From: Symsagittifera roscoffensis
Taxonomy: Eukaryota > Xenacoelomorpha > Acoela > Convolutidae
Direction: 5' to 3'
DNA length: 64,000 nucleotides
Assembly (NCBI RefSeq): GCF_963678635.1
Contig: NW_026971055.1
Coordinates: forward strand, 172,473-236,472
This document shows positions 1-12,471 of this stretch, one piece after another. Under the pieces are notes generated by a model, which worked only from the letters and a program-made list of their open reading frames with translations, had not been told where the DNA came from and ran no database searches. Numbering within the stretch: position 1 is the first letter of the stretch; every line of letters begins with the position of its first letter. The position numbers were made by a program, and so were the translations under genes.

Positions 1-1167
1 GAGAACAGTGTTGCTATTAAAGCCATTTAAACTATATTAATTTTCTAAACTTTCGATGACATCAATAACATCAATTAAATCATTTTCTTTAAAAGACAAC
101 AATTCTGAGGCGAACCTTAGTTTTTTCCATACAGGTTGGTTTGCTTTGTGCATGTCTGATGCCAATTTTTGCGAAGTAATTGTTAAAATGCTCGGCGTCC
201 TCCTTAGATAGATTAATTGACTTGGAAATTTTTTCTTTGGGTTTCATTTCGGTAAAACTTTGGGAAAAAACTTTCGTTCAGAGCTAGACTAAAGTGTTAA
301 TTTATTTTGATTAAATTTTTGTTTTTTACGGACGATTAAGTTTTGACAATTTTGGTTTCGGAATTATATCTGTTCCAGGCATCTGTTCATTTAACACTTA
401 AAATTGTTGTCGTAACCGTATTTTTTCGATGCTGCATTTTTCACTTTGTTATCATCACATAGATGACTTTTGGTTTGTTCTAATAATCGCTCTGGAAAAA
501 AGGTATCAATTGCCTTCATAAGAATGAAATAATTTTTTCTTAAATCCGACAAGACGTTTGCGCGATTTCGGTATTCCTTAACTGCATACTTTTGCCAGTC
601 TCATGCTGCAAATAATTTTTTTCTCACTTATTTTCCTTTTTCCATTTTGTTTCACTATCTTGCGGTAAATTTTTTAGCAGAAACTTCTCTTATCGAAAAA
701 TTTGAGAAACATTCAATACCAAAATGATCAGACACTCATGTTTGTGTTGAGAAATTGGATGTACTGAAAAATAAGTCAATTAATGTGAATTCTGTCAGTC
801 TTGTTGGGAGGCAGCCCGTTTTGTTTTCTTACAAGCCATTTCCTATCATAAAATCCTCAATTTTTATTCGGTTTGTTGAATTTAGCAGAAAATTTATATT
901 GAAATCACAAAAAACAATGGGTTGGGTATCATAATCATTTCGCAGACTTTCGGAGGTATCGTTATTTAGCAAACTGGGTGGAATGTAAACACAATTATAG
1001 AGAGTTTCGTGTCCTTGATTTTGAAAGATTTCAATATCATCATTTTTTTCGATATGTTGACGTTGGGCCAACTTCTCCAATTCTAATTCAAGTTTTTCAA
1101 AAAAATCGGGGCAATGATCTAACATTTTGTTGAAACACTGAAAAATATTTAGAATGCGTTTCCTCAT
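1..1167 (-). pseudogene. LINE retrotransposon relic (endonuclease domain and linker to RT)
   Basis: An open frame at 829-1167 has the end of an APE-type endonuclease: a VYIPP-like segment, then a CDFN core (as in the GDFN motif) and an IGNGL end. The same frame continues past a stop to about 608 with LPTR, IDLFFS and VSDHFGIE, the usual LINE order (PTR, IDLIFS, SDH). Further along, at about 70-250, the minus strand reads a segment with FNNYFAKIG, typical of the region between endonuclease and reverse transcriptase in Jockey/CR1/RTE-like LINEs. In-frame stops and frameshifts show it is dead. The RT would lie left of the window. The assignment to LINE is good; the clade is not determined. No ORF1, tail or target duplication is visible. 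Confidence 0.72.
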
Positions 1168-4100
1168 TGTCTCTGTTCAGCATTAGCTATGTGTATGTGG
1201 AAATTCACGCTAACTACAAAAAAAAACATGTTAATTCGAAAGCAGCGGAAATTGCCTTTATCGGTTGTCAGAAATCACATAGAGCAGTGCGGAAATCGCA
1301 CAAACTCGAAATGATTTCATCTCTTGCCTAAATTATTCTTTTTTGCATAGATGCGAAAAGTGCAAAATTTCAGTTTTAACTTTTTTAAAAGTTTCTTTCA
1401 TTCCACCTACCATTTCTCGGCGTCTTCTCTTTACTTCTTTTTATCTTTTTCCTTTATCTTTTTCCAATTTCCTGAAAACTTTCTTCCGTTTTCAGCATCA
1501 ACATTTCAAAATCGCACAGCAGCGCCAAAATCACGCAAATTCTGGAAACAAAAAAAAGGAAATAGTTTTTTATGCTTTTTCTAACTGCACTTCAAAAGAG
1601 AAAAGAACATAATTCAATATATGACCACAAAGCAGCGCGGAAACTGCATCAATTTATGTATAGTCTTTTAAGAAAAACTACTTAGACTGCTTTTCTTTAT
1701 TAAGTCTTAAACTAGCAGTTCAGAAATCATGCAAATTGACCTAGGTTCTTGTTGGAGAAACCAAAATTTTTTGTTGCTGAGAGTTTTTAAAAAGAAAAAC
1801 AAAAAAACGAAAAGCAGAAAAAAAAACGAAAACGAAACGCAAAAAAAAATTTAAAAAATTTATCAATAAAAAAGCCAGAAAGAATAGAAAAAAGTATATT
1901 GTGACCCTTTTTCTCTATTATTTCGTCGCCTAATTAAAATAATAACGGAAAAATATTTAACATCTTTTGTCAAAATGTGACTTTCCTGTTTGCAATTCCA
2001 ATGTTTACATTGTTTTTTTTTGTAGAAAATTGAACACGAGGCACACATTTTCCGTTCAAAATCCAATCAATGATATGGTTTTTTGTTGACAGGGTTTCTT
2101 TCTCATTGTCGTCACAGCAAGGGTCGGTGTAGACTCATTTTTTTTCGTTTATCAGCATTTCGTTTATCAGCACTCGATTTTGCCCGACGCTTTTCATCGT
2201 GAACAAGAAATGATACGATGCATGTATGAGTGATAGTTATCAAACCCATATCATTGGCCGTTTTTTAATTAACTTTTTAAATTAAGACCCGTAATTTCAC
2301 TCTCTTGTTTATCAAATTCTTCCCGCAAAAATAACAGTTCCGATTCCAGATTACTCACTTTTTTGTCTCCCGCATTATTAATCACGGATATCTCTTGGCT
2401 TGCAGAAACCACCTGAAGCTGAGTTCCACTGTCTTTTTTTCCATGTAATCACAAAAACTCAAACTGGTAACAAAAAAACTTCACCAAATAAAAGCTTTTT
2501 TAAACGTCTGAAGTAATAAATCAGCCTGGGAAACTATCTAAAACTTTCTGGAATAAAGAGGGCTTCTCAATTTATCAAAGTTTCGGAAACTGCTGAGGTT
2601 TAAGCTTTATATGGGGCTTGATTCATCTTGAGGAGTTAGATTCGTAACTTTGCCATCAAAGTTTTCTATCTATTGAGCTTTTCTATGTTGTTTCGAAACA
2701 CGCGATAAAAAAACGTTTTGAACATTTGCAGGGAATCAAAAACCAAATATGAGTTTTATTTTTGAGTAACACAAATTTTTTGACCATATGTCAATTATTT
2801 ATCTTAATCACTTGCTGCTGCTTTTTAAGTGGGAAAACGCTGCAGCAAAAGCAATTTTTTGGTGATCATTATGACATAATGGCTGGTACATTTGGTTTTT
2901 TTATTAAAAATGTTGTTTGATTGGGCAATTGAGATCACCAGGTGACCGGAGCGAGAAAGACAGATTGTGATTTAAAGGATTGAAATTTTTAAATTTTAAA
3001 ATCTAATTTCAAAGTCTGCTGCAGGACAGTCTTTTATTCTTTCAAACAAGTTGTATATGAGGTGAATGTGAAGCTACTATAAACTGCTTTAACTTAAATT
3101 GTCTTCATAAAAACGAAAATGAAAATTGAAAAAAATTGACAAAGAGCATCCCATTTTTTCAATTAAGCAAATTTTATTACGAAAGATCAGAGTTTTAAAA
3201 AAATCCTGAACAGCTAAATTTGAATATCAAATAATTGAGAAAGAATAAATCAAAAAATTTTTTCTTTGCATTGATGAGACTACACCACGAAAACTGAGTG
3301 AACTAGATAAAAACCAAATCATCAAGTTCAATTACCTAGTTTTTGTTGGAAAAGAACAAAACCAGAGCGCACAATGATCCATTCCCATTAAACTAGTTGA
3401 AAAATAAAAGAATTTTTTTGTTCAATTTGGCGTTTTACGAGAGGACATACAGGCCTATAAAATCGAAAGAGGTGGAACCTATTTCAATTTTCTAATTGAT
3501 TAGTTTCCTCGTTTCAAGAATTATATGTCTGTCCAGTTTCAAGTTTTCTTCTTCTTAAGTTTTTCAAGTCAAACTGTCTTGATCTCTTCAGTTTTTGTCG
3601 TTGTATGTATGTTGGATGGCAACCTATGTTTATGCCTTGATGATGTTCAAACTGTGCATCAAACATTGTACCGTTAAAGTCGGCCCTACTTTTAATTGCA
3701 AAACAAAAGCGAAAAACTGGGAAGGGTTGTGGTTATCAAGGGTTGATAAGGTGTCCAATAGCCTAAGTTGAAAATATTTCGAGACGAATGTGTTAACTTT
3801 TCGAGTTGGCTGTCTAAGTTGAACCCCTCGGCTGTCGAGATAAGTTTTATCTGCTGTCCTGAGGGCCCTAATGAAAATATTGGTTTATTTAATTGCAAGC
3901 TGAAGTCTACTGATTGAAGAAGCTGATCAGTTGCCAGTTGCCGGAGTTGACCATTGTCCAAATGAGCTTGCTGTGGTGCGGAGTTTAAATCCTCAGAGTA
4001 AAGGAGGTGGGTTGATTGTTGTTGTCTGCTGGTTTAACATTTGTTTCAAAGTTATAGTTGTCGAAGAAGACTAGATCATCTGGATAACTGCAGATTGAAG

Positions 4101-4460
4101 TAGTATAATTGCTTACATAATAACAAGTAAAGAAGATGAGAGCATGGAAAAAAGTTGTTGTTTTTTAAAGAGAGTATGCTAACGGCAACAAAAGCTGCTG
4201 CTGGCTATCAGGGGTCACTGTCATCCTTGAAAATTTTCTAACATCGCGATATTTGCGTTAGAGTATGTGCAAACTTATTTGGAAAGGCGAAGCTTTGATA
4301 TCGTTGTTGGAGTGCGTCAGAATTGATTTGGGAAGGCGAAAATTGATTGATTCTCCTGGTGCGGATTGCTTAACGGAGAAGTCTGGACAAACAGGAAGGA
4401 AGCGTATTGTTAGGCGTCAAGTACTTTTGTTGTTTTGTCGTTATACATGATCAGCTAATG
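1168..4460. other. AT-rich stretch without recognisable genes
   Basis: Both strands show only short frames broken by stops, with many homopolymer A/T runs, especially 1330-1860. A short minus frame at 3692-3961 and a plus frame at 4265-4450 have no motif I recognise. The right part (from about 3.7 kb) may be the untranslated or LTR end of the BEL/Pao relic that follows on the minus strand, but no repeat boundary is visible. Confidence 0.5.
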
Positions 4461-6110
4461 TCATCGGGAACCTATGCGACCTAGGTGGCACAATCTTTGA
4501 AGAGTTAAACCTTCTAATACACAGGCGGGTTGCCTATTTAGAATAGGCAGAGTTTTCGAGATCAAATTCTGTTCGGGAAGCAGAGTTGGGATAAATTTTT
4601 TTTGAAGGCGTTTCAAAACATAGTCTGAGTTGAGTCTTCGAGGACTGCTGTGCTGGTGAACGTTCTTCCTGGAATGAAGTGATTTTGTGGTCATGGCTTC
4701 GATGTCGTAGGGAGAACCAGTACTGATGGTTCGCGCTTTCATAAACTGTTCAATCTCGCACTAGTGCTTGGGTCGTGCGTTCATAAACTGTTCAGTCTCG
4801 CACATGCTGTGTGTTGCAAAGGCTGGGTTGTTTTTTTTATGACATCTGGTGTTATCCAAGACACTCGTTCATTGAGGAGCTGTCGAAAACAGTCTTTAGT
4901 TTTTTCTGATGCTGTAAAATTTGTTGCGCCATCAAATGGACTTGTGAAGGGTAATGATGGGTCCCGTTTTTTGTTTTCAGATGATATGCGCGATTCGTGA
5001 TTCGTCATTTATTTAAGAAACTTTCCATAACGTTTGTTAAACGTGGTTTAGCTACTTGACGCGAGGGATCAACAAATATCAAGACCAGTTTGCCGAAACG
5101 GAAATGGCTTGTCTGATTGAAATTGACAGGATTGGAGAGGAAGCCTTTCAAATAGATAGCAGATCATAGGCGAGCTGGTGTCAGCAATCGTAATAACTGT
5201 TATACGTCTTACGAGTAGCGCGTACGCTCCCGTGGTGAATGCTCATTGAGGGTATGGACATGTTGTATGAGGAGGTAATCGACTGGGTGTTTTTCATACA
5301 AAATATTGCGATGCTTTGAACAATAGTCGAGTCTCGACTTTTGTAGGCTTCCTTTGGCTTGCATGATGATCGATTCGTTGAGAAAGAGGGAGAGGGTTTG
5401 GAGAGCAACAAATTTTTATGGAGAATGTTACCTCGATGGCAAAGAGTCCTCTTGATATTATTCGAACAGCAATGTGAATGCTGAATCGATGAAGCACGTC
5501 TTCTGGGTAAAACCATGACGTTGATTTTCTTCGGTTATCAAAGGCAAGCAGTTTGCTGAGGGCGATTAATTATCTCTGTTGTGTTGATGAGTGAGGTTTT
5601 TGATGAATATTTTGAGGTACTAATTGGTCGACTGACGATTTGAAAGATGACTTCTAAAAAGCGAGGCTTCAACAGGAACGAAAGCTTCTGCGCGGAGAAG
5701 ACTGTTTCACTTTGAAAAGCGTTTGTAATTGATACAGTAGCTGCTAACGGCGGGGTCTTAGAAGGGACTCATAGAGCATGAACAATTTTCGATATCAATC
5801 GATTTTAAACCATGTTGTCTGTCGCTTCCCATTGTCACTAAGAGGAGGCTGTTTCCAATGACGGTTTTGGCCAAGCATCTTCCGTCTGATGAAGAAAACT
5901 TTGTCCAATGAACCAACGGCTGTTAAAGTTGAACTCTAAATCAGGGATTCCACGGGTTCCATCATTGGCGGCGTTGAGGTAACCTGGGCAGTTTTTCCAC
6001 TGAGCAGATTGGGTGAGCTGAAAGATATGTGCTACACGACTTTGTTGTCTTTTGTCTGATCCATGAATCGCCTCAAAAACTGTGCTGTTTATGTTCAAGA
6101 GATAATTTTG
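4461..6110 (-). pseudogene. BEL/Pao retrotransposon pol relic (RNase H end to integrase)
   Basis: Reading the minus strand from 6098, the frame has the BEL/Pao segment after RNase H: QWKNCPGYLNAANDGTRGI, then a SRWFIGQSFL stretch and a WPK end, matching the family pattern QWR-PG-NPADD-SRG...W-GP-FL...WP. About 5290-5200 reads HPVDYLLIQHVH, the start of the integrase zinc domain. About 5140-5050 reads PMICYLFERLP...PFPFRQTGLDI, the lead-in to the catalytic core (LP-R...PF-TG-D). 4742-4461 has RLQKKFIPTLLPEQ, like the W-EYL-L-R stretch near the Pol C terminus. Stops and shifts interrupt it throughout. RT and protease should lie beyond 6.1 kb but are not there, so the element is truncated. BEL/Pao is known only from animals. 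Confidence 0.68.
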
Positions 6111-6453
6111 GTTTTAGAGAAGCGTTGTTGCTCTATAATGAAATTAGCAAGATGGGTACTAAACAAAGCTGTTTGGAGTTCCCGTTTTGTACGACAAACC
6201 CAAGAAATATCAGATACTAAACATCAACAAAATTGATGACTCGGTCTTGGAAAGAAAACAATTGGTAAAAAGCAACTTCAAACAACTCTATTTATTCAAA
6301 ATTTAAAAAAAATACATTATGAGAACTCAAACTTGAAAAAAAAAATCCTTATTCAACAGATGGGAAGATGAACTCCAATCCAATTGCAAAGAGGGTTGAA
6401 AAAAAATTGAAAAAAAAAAGATTAAAAAACGCATCATAAAATTAGACAATTAT

Positions 6454-7400
6454 GTGGATAAACAATTCGTGAGCCCAATTGTGACAACAGTAGAAAACGA
6501 CCAAACGGTAAGAATGACGCTAGACTCTAAGAAGATACAAAATATTAAGTGTCAGATTAATATTAAATTGCTACAAGATAATATTCCGCAAAAAGAAAAA
6601 CCAAACGGAGAAGCCAATACACTACTCTCAACACGTGACTTAAGATGTGCATTTAGTCAAAAACACTCTGGATTAGCAAAACAGAGAAAAATGCATCATC
6701 GAAGGCTATGCCAAAAGGATCTATCAATTTCAAAGTAGTGATTTCTATGGCTTGACAGACATGCCAGCTAAATTTCAAATTCCAACACTTAAAAACTGCA
6801 AAACCACCTATGCGTTTTTAGACGACAACTTCATAGTGACAATGGGGTCCGCTGAAGTACATTAAGAGACAATAAAAGCAGTTTTAACAAAACTCGATGA
6901 AGAAAACTTAACCTTCTCTATCGACAAATGTAGAAAAACTGCAGATGTAAACAAGTAGAACGGCTTAGTTCTAAAATAAACAGCGCGGATACTAAATCAT
7001 CTATTAGAAGAAAAAGGCAATAGAAAAACTAACTGCACCAGAAACATTAAGCAATTAAAATGTTCCATGGGTACAATCCGTCATCTCACTATATATCCCA
7101 TTCCTAGCTCAAATTGCTGCATCACTCCATCCACTCCTACAAAAGACTGATAAAATATAAAACACTTGACTGGGAACCTGAACATACCGCAACATTTAAA
7201 AACGTCAAAAATGAGTATCAATGATTACGGAAGTTAAACTTTTTGACCAAAACTTAGAGACCTGCGTGGTATGCGGAAAAAGTCTATGCATCGAGGTTTC
7301 TGAATTCACTAGAGGAAGAAAATTCAGTTGTTGAACTTGAAATTTTAGCGCTGTTTGGGCCAATGAAAATTTTAAAGTTTACCATTACGGAAAAAAAATG
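6454..7400 (+). pseudogene. Ty3/gypsy relic: reverse transcriptase and start of RNase H
   Basis: The frame from 6454 begins with FVSPIVTTVENDQTVRMTLDSKK, the finger region of gypsy RTs (SPIV, KKD-TVR, LDSK-N). At about 6700-6860 it reads YGLTDMPAKFQ and then AFLDDNFIV, a degraded palm motif where YxDD has become FLDD. KLDEENL and DKCRK follow, also typical RT positions. At about 7290-7390 the plus strand reads RFLNSLEEENSVVELEILAL, the RNase H motif SRFLN-E-YS-ELE-LA. Several in-frame stops are present. This subfamily differs from the 23-64 kb elements. It runs head to head with the BEL/Pao relic, separated by about 340 bp without recognisable content. Confidence 0.72.
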
Positions 7401-8770
7401 TTACCATCGTCACAAACTACCAAGGTTTGATCAATGCTTTAAAACGCAAGGGAAAGATCAACATTTATTCAAAGTAGGCTCTGAAGATGGATTGACCAAT
7501 AAATCTACTTTATTTTGACTTTAAACACTTGGCGGGAACTAAAATGAGATTGAAAGAGCATATGTCGCAAAACCTAGTTGGATTAGCATTAACCTAAAGC
7601 TCTACGATGAGAAGTTTGTAGCGGCATCATTTACTTCGTTCACTTAGAGTATTGAGATGTTTCAGAACCTGCTCCTAAACTCCCTAGCCAATTAGAAACG
7701 CGCACAGTATCGAGTGACTAAGTACGCGATTTAAACTGTCAAGTGCATCTCAAACATTTCAAACACCTCAAAAGCCGTGAGTCGATCTAAAGAATAATTT
7801 TTCAGTCTCTCCAAAAACCTGCTTGGATATCTGTTGCTCAACAAAACAAAAACTAAAATTATCAACCGAAAATTCCGGAAATTCGCCAGCCAATTCACCA
7901 AGCCGAAAATTCGAAAACCCAAACTCCACAAGTAATAAGGAGAAAAAGGAGTGATTACAAAGGCTTGACGGGCGTTTTTATCTCTGGCGCACAAAACAGA
8001 AAGGAAAACAGTTTAACAAACACCAACCAAACCCGGAGTGTATAAAACAGAAAAAAAAAGAGGACGGATTACTCCGAGTGGGAAAAAAAACCTGTGCGAT
8101 CCCAGATGGCGCCGACGAAGCTCAACGGCAGCTACACCATACAAAACATGGAGATCGAACACTAGGGAAACGATTAAACCCGACTCCCAAAAGTAAATTG
8201 CACCAGATAATTGAAACAAAAAGCCTTCTCGAAAATTGTTTTCCAACAAGAGAAAAATACCTATACAGCAAATATAGCAAAGCCACCAAAACTCGGAAAC
8301 AAAACTGTCTAGAAATTTGAAGTCGATGCTTGGGAATTTAAAACGTAAACCGACTTTCGATAGAAGTACACAAAACAGACAGTAGCAGTAACTATAAAAT
8401 CAGAACCCACCGACATTTATGTCAAAAACACAACAAATTCAGTCGAGCCATGAAGTGATCACCGAAGAAATCATCGTTACAAGAGACCAGCACACCAATA
8501 CAGAGAGAGAGGAAAGCACACCTCTTTTTAGAAAGAACTTGCAGAATGTACTAGGACTCACCTTCATTGCAGCGGACATACAGAGATCGAAAGCCGAAGC
8601 ACATACTGAAGTTGTACTAAAACGTGACTGGAAGGCACTAAAACTCTCATATAGTCATTTTGGTACAAAAGCCGCAACCGCCTCCACGGCTGTCTCCTAA
8701 TCGACCAGCGCATTGTAATACCAACACTGGTTTGAAAAAAATAGTACTGGTAAGCATACCCTTACACATT
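7401..8770 (+). pseudogene. Ty3/gypsy relic: decayed RNase H to integrase connection
   Basis: The stretch lies between recognisable RNase H and integrase parts of one plus-strand relic. It has many stops. A frame at 8419-8700 is open but has no motif I recognise; its position fits the spacer before the integrase zinc domain. I assign it by position only. Confidence 0.4.
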
Positions 8771-9500
8771 TGGGATCTGCTGCAATGCTTGATATTTGCC
8801 AGCGCATATGGTTCCCACACATGCGTGGTTCAGTGGTACAAATGGCACAAAAATGTCGACAATGTTTGGAACAAGGTAAAAATTTAACACCTGTCATTGA
8901 GAACGAACATTCATTTCAAATAGAAACCGTTGTTTAACCTCATGGAAAACTGCAAATAGAACTTGTACGAACCCTCCCAGACGAACTTTATAGAGACGCA
9001 TACAAAAGTTGTAATAGCATATCGGCATATAGAATGTAGCATATAAAAGTTGCATTAGTGATAAAAATTTCTCACCGCACACGTAGTCTCAAACTCAACG
9101 ATAGACGTCGCAGTAAAGCTTTTGCTTTGAAACATATCAAACAACGGCGTTCCTAAGAAAATAAGATGTGACCAGGCACAAAACTTTAATAAAAATTAAA
9201 ACCGGGCACAAACATAGGGCATTGAAATTGCATTGTTTTGTAAAGCAAACAATATAAATAGACTATTCGCACCAGTAGACAAACATGGACTGATAGGAGT
9301 AACAGAACGAAAGATACAAAAACTTAAACGCACACTAAGGAAAATGAGAACAGATAAAAACAATGCACCATTCAAGTTAGCATTCGATGTCATCGAATTA
9401 TAATAAGACTCTATATTATTCCTCGCAGAATAACAAAAATTAAAAAGTTCAAGGCGCACATGAGAGAAAATTCAATACACTTCTATCAAACTTAGCAACA
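8771..9500 (+). pseudogene. Ty3/gypsy relic: integrase
   Basis: About 8805-8900 reads IWFPHMRG...CRQCLEQGKNL, the CxxC half of the HHCC zinc domain in a gypsy group with the signature C-xx-C-xxx-GKNL-P. EPH-like and QIELVRTLPDELYRDAY segments follow. About 9132-9200 reads SNNGVPKKIRCDQAQNF, containing the second catalytic Asp region (CDQA). About 9260-9370 reads INRLFAPVDKHGLIGVTERKIQKL, carrying the catalytic Glu (VTER, for VxER). Stops and one-base shifts separate the blocks, so the gene is dead. Order and strand match the RT block at 6.45 kb, so 6454-9500 is one element. Confidence 0.72.
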
Positions 9501-10545
9501 ACTAGTTCATGAAAGAACCTAAATTAGGGGAACGCAGAACACGCATGTGTATATGGGAAAAATTGATGCATCCCCCGCTTCCCGCAGAACTTTTGCAAGA
9601 TCTCCATCGATGTTCGGAAAAAGACGGGGTAGCCAAACGACAACTAGAGAAAATACCGCAGCCAATTCTCACTGACCCCTCGTTGACAGAAGGAGGGTGC
9701 GCTCTTGATACAACTAGTACAAAAAGCAGACGGGCAAAAGCCATTGAGATGAATAAAAAATTTATAGGGTGAAGGGAACTCGAGTGCAAACAGATCAAAA
9801 CAACAAAAAACGAATGGAACTAATAGCAAGGAAAATCATAAAGATAAGCAAAAACCATATCAAGAAACATTCGAACAAAACTATAAAATAAGCAAAAACG
9901 TATTCTAACTTAAACACCCCACACAGCTAGGGTGTAAAAACTTGATAAACAATCAGTTCTACTAAGTAAAAGTGGCAACGCTTTTGTACCAAATCCAATG
10001 ATATACGTACCATGCACGCCTTTCCAGTGAGTTTTGCGCTTACAAAGCCGCACGGAGAACAGGCTGTTAATTACATTTTTAGACATTGAACATCTGAACG
10101 CACCACATTATCCAATTTTAAACGAGGATGCAACTGGCATGCGGAAAAAACTAACAAGGAAAAAAGCAGGGCCAAACCGAAACAACTTTTGCAATGCGAA
10201 ACAAACAGGGAAGAGTACAGGCGAAAAACCACCACAGAGAACGCGCATAAAAAGAAAGATATTTTAGACAGAGGAACACCTGTCAAACGGCAAAGAACTC
10301 GCAAAAAGAGTAAAATCAGAGACGTCAATCTCATCAAGTGAAGAATGGTCTTCAAATTCCAAAACAACGCGTCAACACCCGAGATTTTGAAGCAAAAGAG
10401 AATGCCACCGTCAACAAAAGAGACAGAGGCAATGAGAAAGTCCACTCGGACCAGACGAGCGGCGTTAAAATGGCCATTTGGCAGCCTAATCCCGATAAAC
10501 ACAATCGAGGAACCTGCGCAGAGTAGAAACAGTTCACGATAGACT
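9501..10545 (+). pseudogene. Probable C-terminal tail of the same Ty3/gypsy relic
   Basis: Short plus-strand frames (9509-9772, 10034-10267, 10338-10542) encode Lys/Arg-rich sequence of the kind found after the integrase core, and they continue the relic's strand. No chromodomain or GPY/F motif could be recognised. The assignment rests on position and composition only. A 168-codon antisense frame at 10071-10577 is hydrophobic because it is the complement of this purine-rich stretch. Confidence 0.35.
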
Positions 10546-12345
10546 CGCCGATGACAAACCGGCTGATGATAAACCAAAAAAAAAGAAAAAAAAAAGCATC
10601 GAAGGTTTCATCCGAGAATTGAGGAGAATGAGAAATCGCCGGAATACGAAGCATGCGTAAGAGAAACCCGAAAACAAAATGAATCGACATCGTTTACCTA
10701 AAAACTCCAAGTCACGGTCCCAGCCTTTTCAAAGCATTTGGAGGTACTTGTCGTGCTAGGCAGACAAAACCAGAGGACAACGAATGACATCAGAATACAG
10801 TGAACAACACGGAAATTGAAGAGACTGATCACACCCCGGAGAAACACGCGAAAAATCAAGAAGATGAAGAGGAGAAGAAAGCAACTAAGTCAGAGGAAAA
10901 CACAATTGAAATCTCAGAAAAACCATAAGAAAATCGGCATCACAGCCAACAGGGACCTGAAATCCAATTATTGTCTCATAGAGACCTTATAAACATCAGT
11001 CCTCCAGGGACCTTGAAACTAATTGAAGTTTTTTCTTATCCCCATGGGGAACGTCATCCTGTTGGTCAAGTGATATTTTGTCTACCAAGACGAAATAATT
11101 GCGCTAGAAGCGCAGAACTCTAATTGTCAGTTTTTGAAACAGCTTTTAAATTCTCGTTGTGCAAACGCGTTGTCATTACGGTCAACCAAACTTTTTTGCT
11201 TGAACGTATTCGGCCACAACTTAAGTCGCACACCTAGACCATAGAAGGCCAGTGAATCATAATATCGTGACTAGTGATGAGTATAAAATACCCGGAAACT
11301 AAAAAGCTGATATAAAGGTTCCAATATTTTCCAACGCTAGAAATTTGACTATGATACCAACTACTATATCCAGCTCAATCAAGTTCTTCCCACGGAAAAG
11401 CAACAAACTAAACAAACACAAAGACTTACACACACAGTCGATTATATGGTCTACAGTTGGCAGGAATTGGAATTAGAAACGAATTATCTGGTTCCATCTT
11501 TTTCCGTAAACCAGTTTTTTGTGGTTGTGGAAGAATTTTGGCTACTTATGGATTACATGAGATCATTGCTGACTTTTTTGAAAGTATTTGGTGATCAACT
11601 GTCAATTACTTTTTTCGGTTGTAGAAACTATGGTCAATCACTAAGCTGATTCTTTTAGTAACAAACTATTTTTGTCTCTGATCAACTAATTACAAATTGT
11701 TTTGGTTTAAATTGCAAAAAATTCTGGAGATACCACATAGAACAGCCAGCAGTTTTTTACTAGGACGACAGAGCAGAATCACTAGGAGTCCATCTTTTTT
11801 GAGCGCAACCTCAAGTCTATGGGAAATATGGATTGGTCAGTTCTCTAGCCGTATCATTTGAGAAAAATTCCGACCAGAACGATAATTTTCACAAAGCCAG
11901 TCATAATTTAAAATGTTTTTCTCTAAAATTGGAAAATATTTTTTATCAATGGAACACTCAACTGAAACGAATATTTAACCAGCGAGATATGAAGCCGCTA
12001 TTCAGAAAAAAAGGAAATTAACGAGGAATGGCAAAATTGGAGACTCCACGTTAAATAAAATGATTACTTTAAGGAACCAGTCTCGCAGTTTAAGTCACGA
12101 TTATTTCTTGCTTTACGAAATGAGTAGCAGAGAAGACCTATTCAACAGCAGCAGCAAATCATCAGTCATCTTCAAAGTATTCCATGATTCTTGTGCGCGA
12201 TTCTTCAGACAAAAGAAAAATATTTAACTGAAAAATGAACCTCTATGCCGCTTCCCATGATGACAGCGAGGGCACAGAAATTCCTATTTAGGTCTGGATA
12301 TTCATCTAAAAGTTGATGAGCAGACGAGGGTTGAAATAAAGTGAT
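10546..12345. other. Unassigned stretch
   Basis: Short frames only, none with a motif I recognise. It may include the 3' untranslated region and LTR remains of the relic to the left, but I see no terminal repeat. Confidence 0.4.
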
Positions 12346-12471
12346 GTGCGACAAACTTGGAGCGAAAAAGAGTATCGCTGGAATTCAGAAAAAGAAAACT
12401 CTGTATCACTCCAGATAATACAATTGACAAAAAACTTGAAATCGGCCCTTGTATACTGGAAAGGCTACACC

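Noticed and set aside
3692..3961. 89-codon minus-strand ORF near the BEL/Pao relic
   Set aside because: Position could fit a tail of the element, but no motif supports it.
10071..10577. 168-codon minus-strand hydrophobic ORF
   Set aside because: It is the complement of a purine-rich, Lys/Arg-coding stretch after a gypsy integrase; no start context, motif or homologue recognised.
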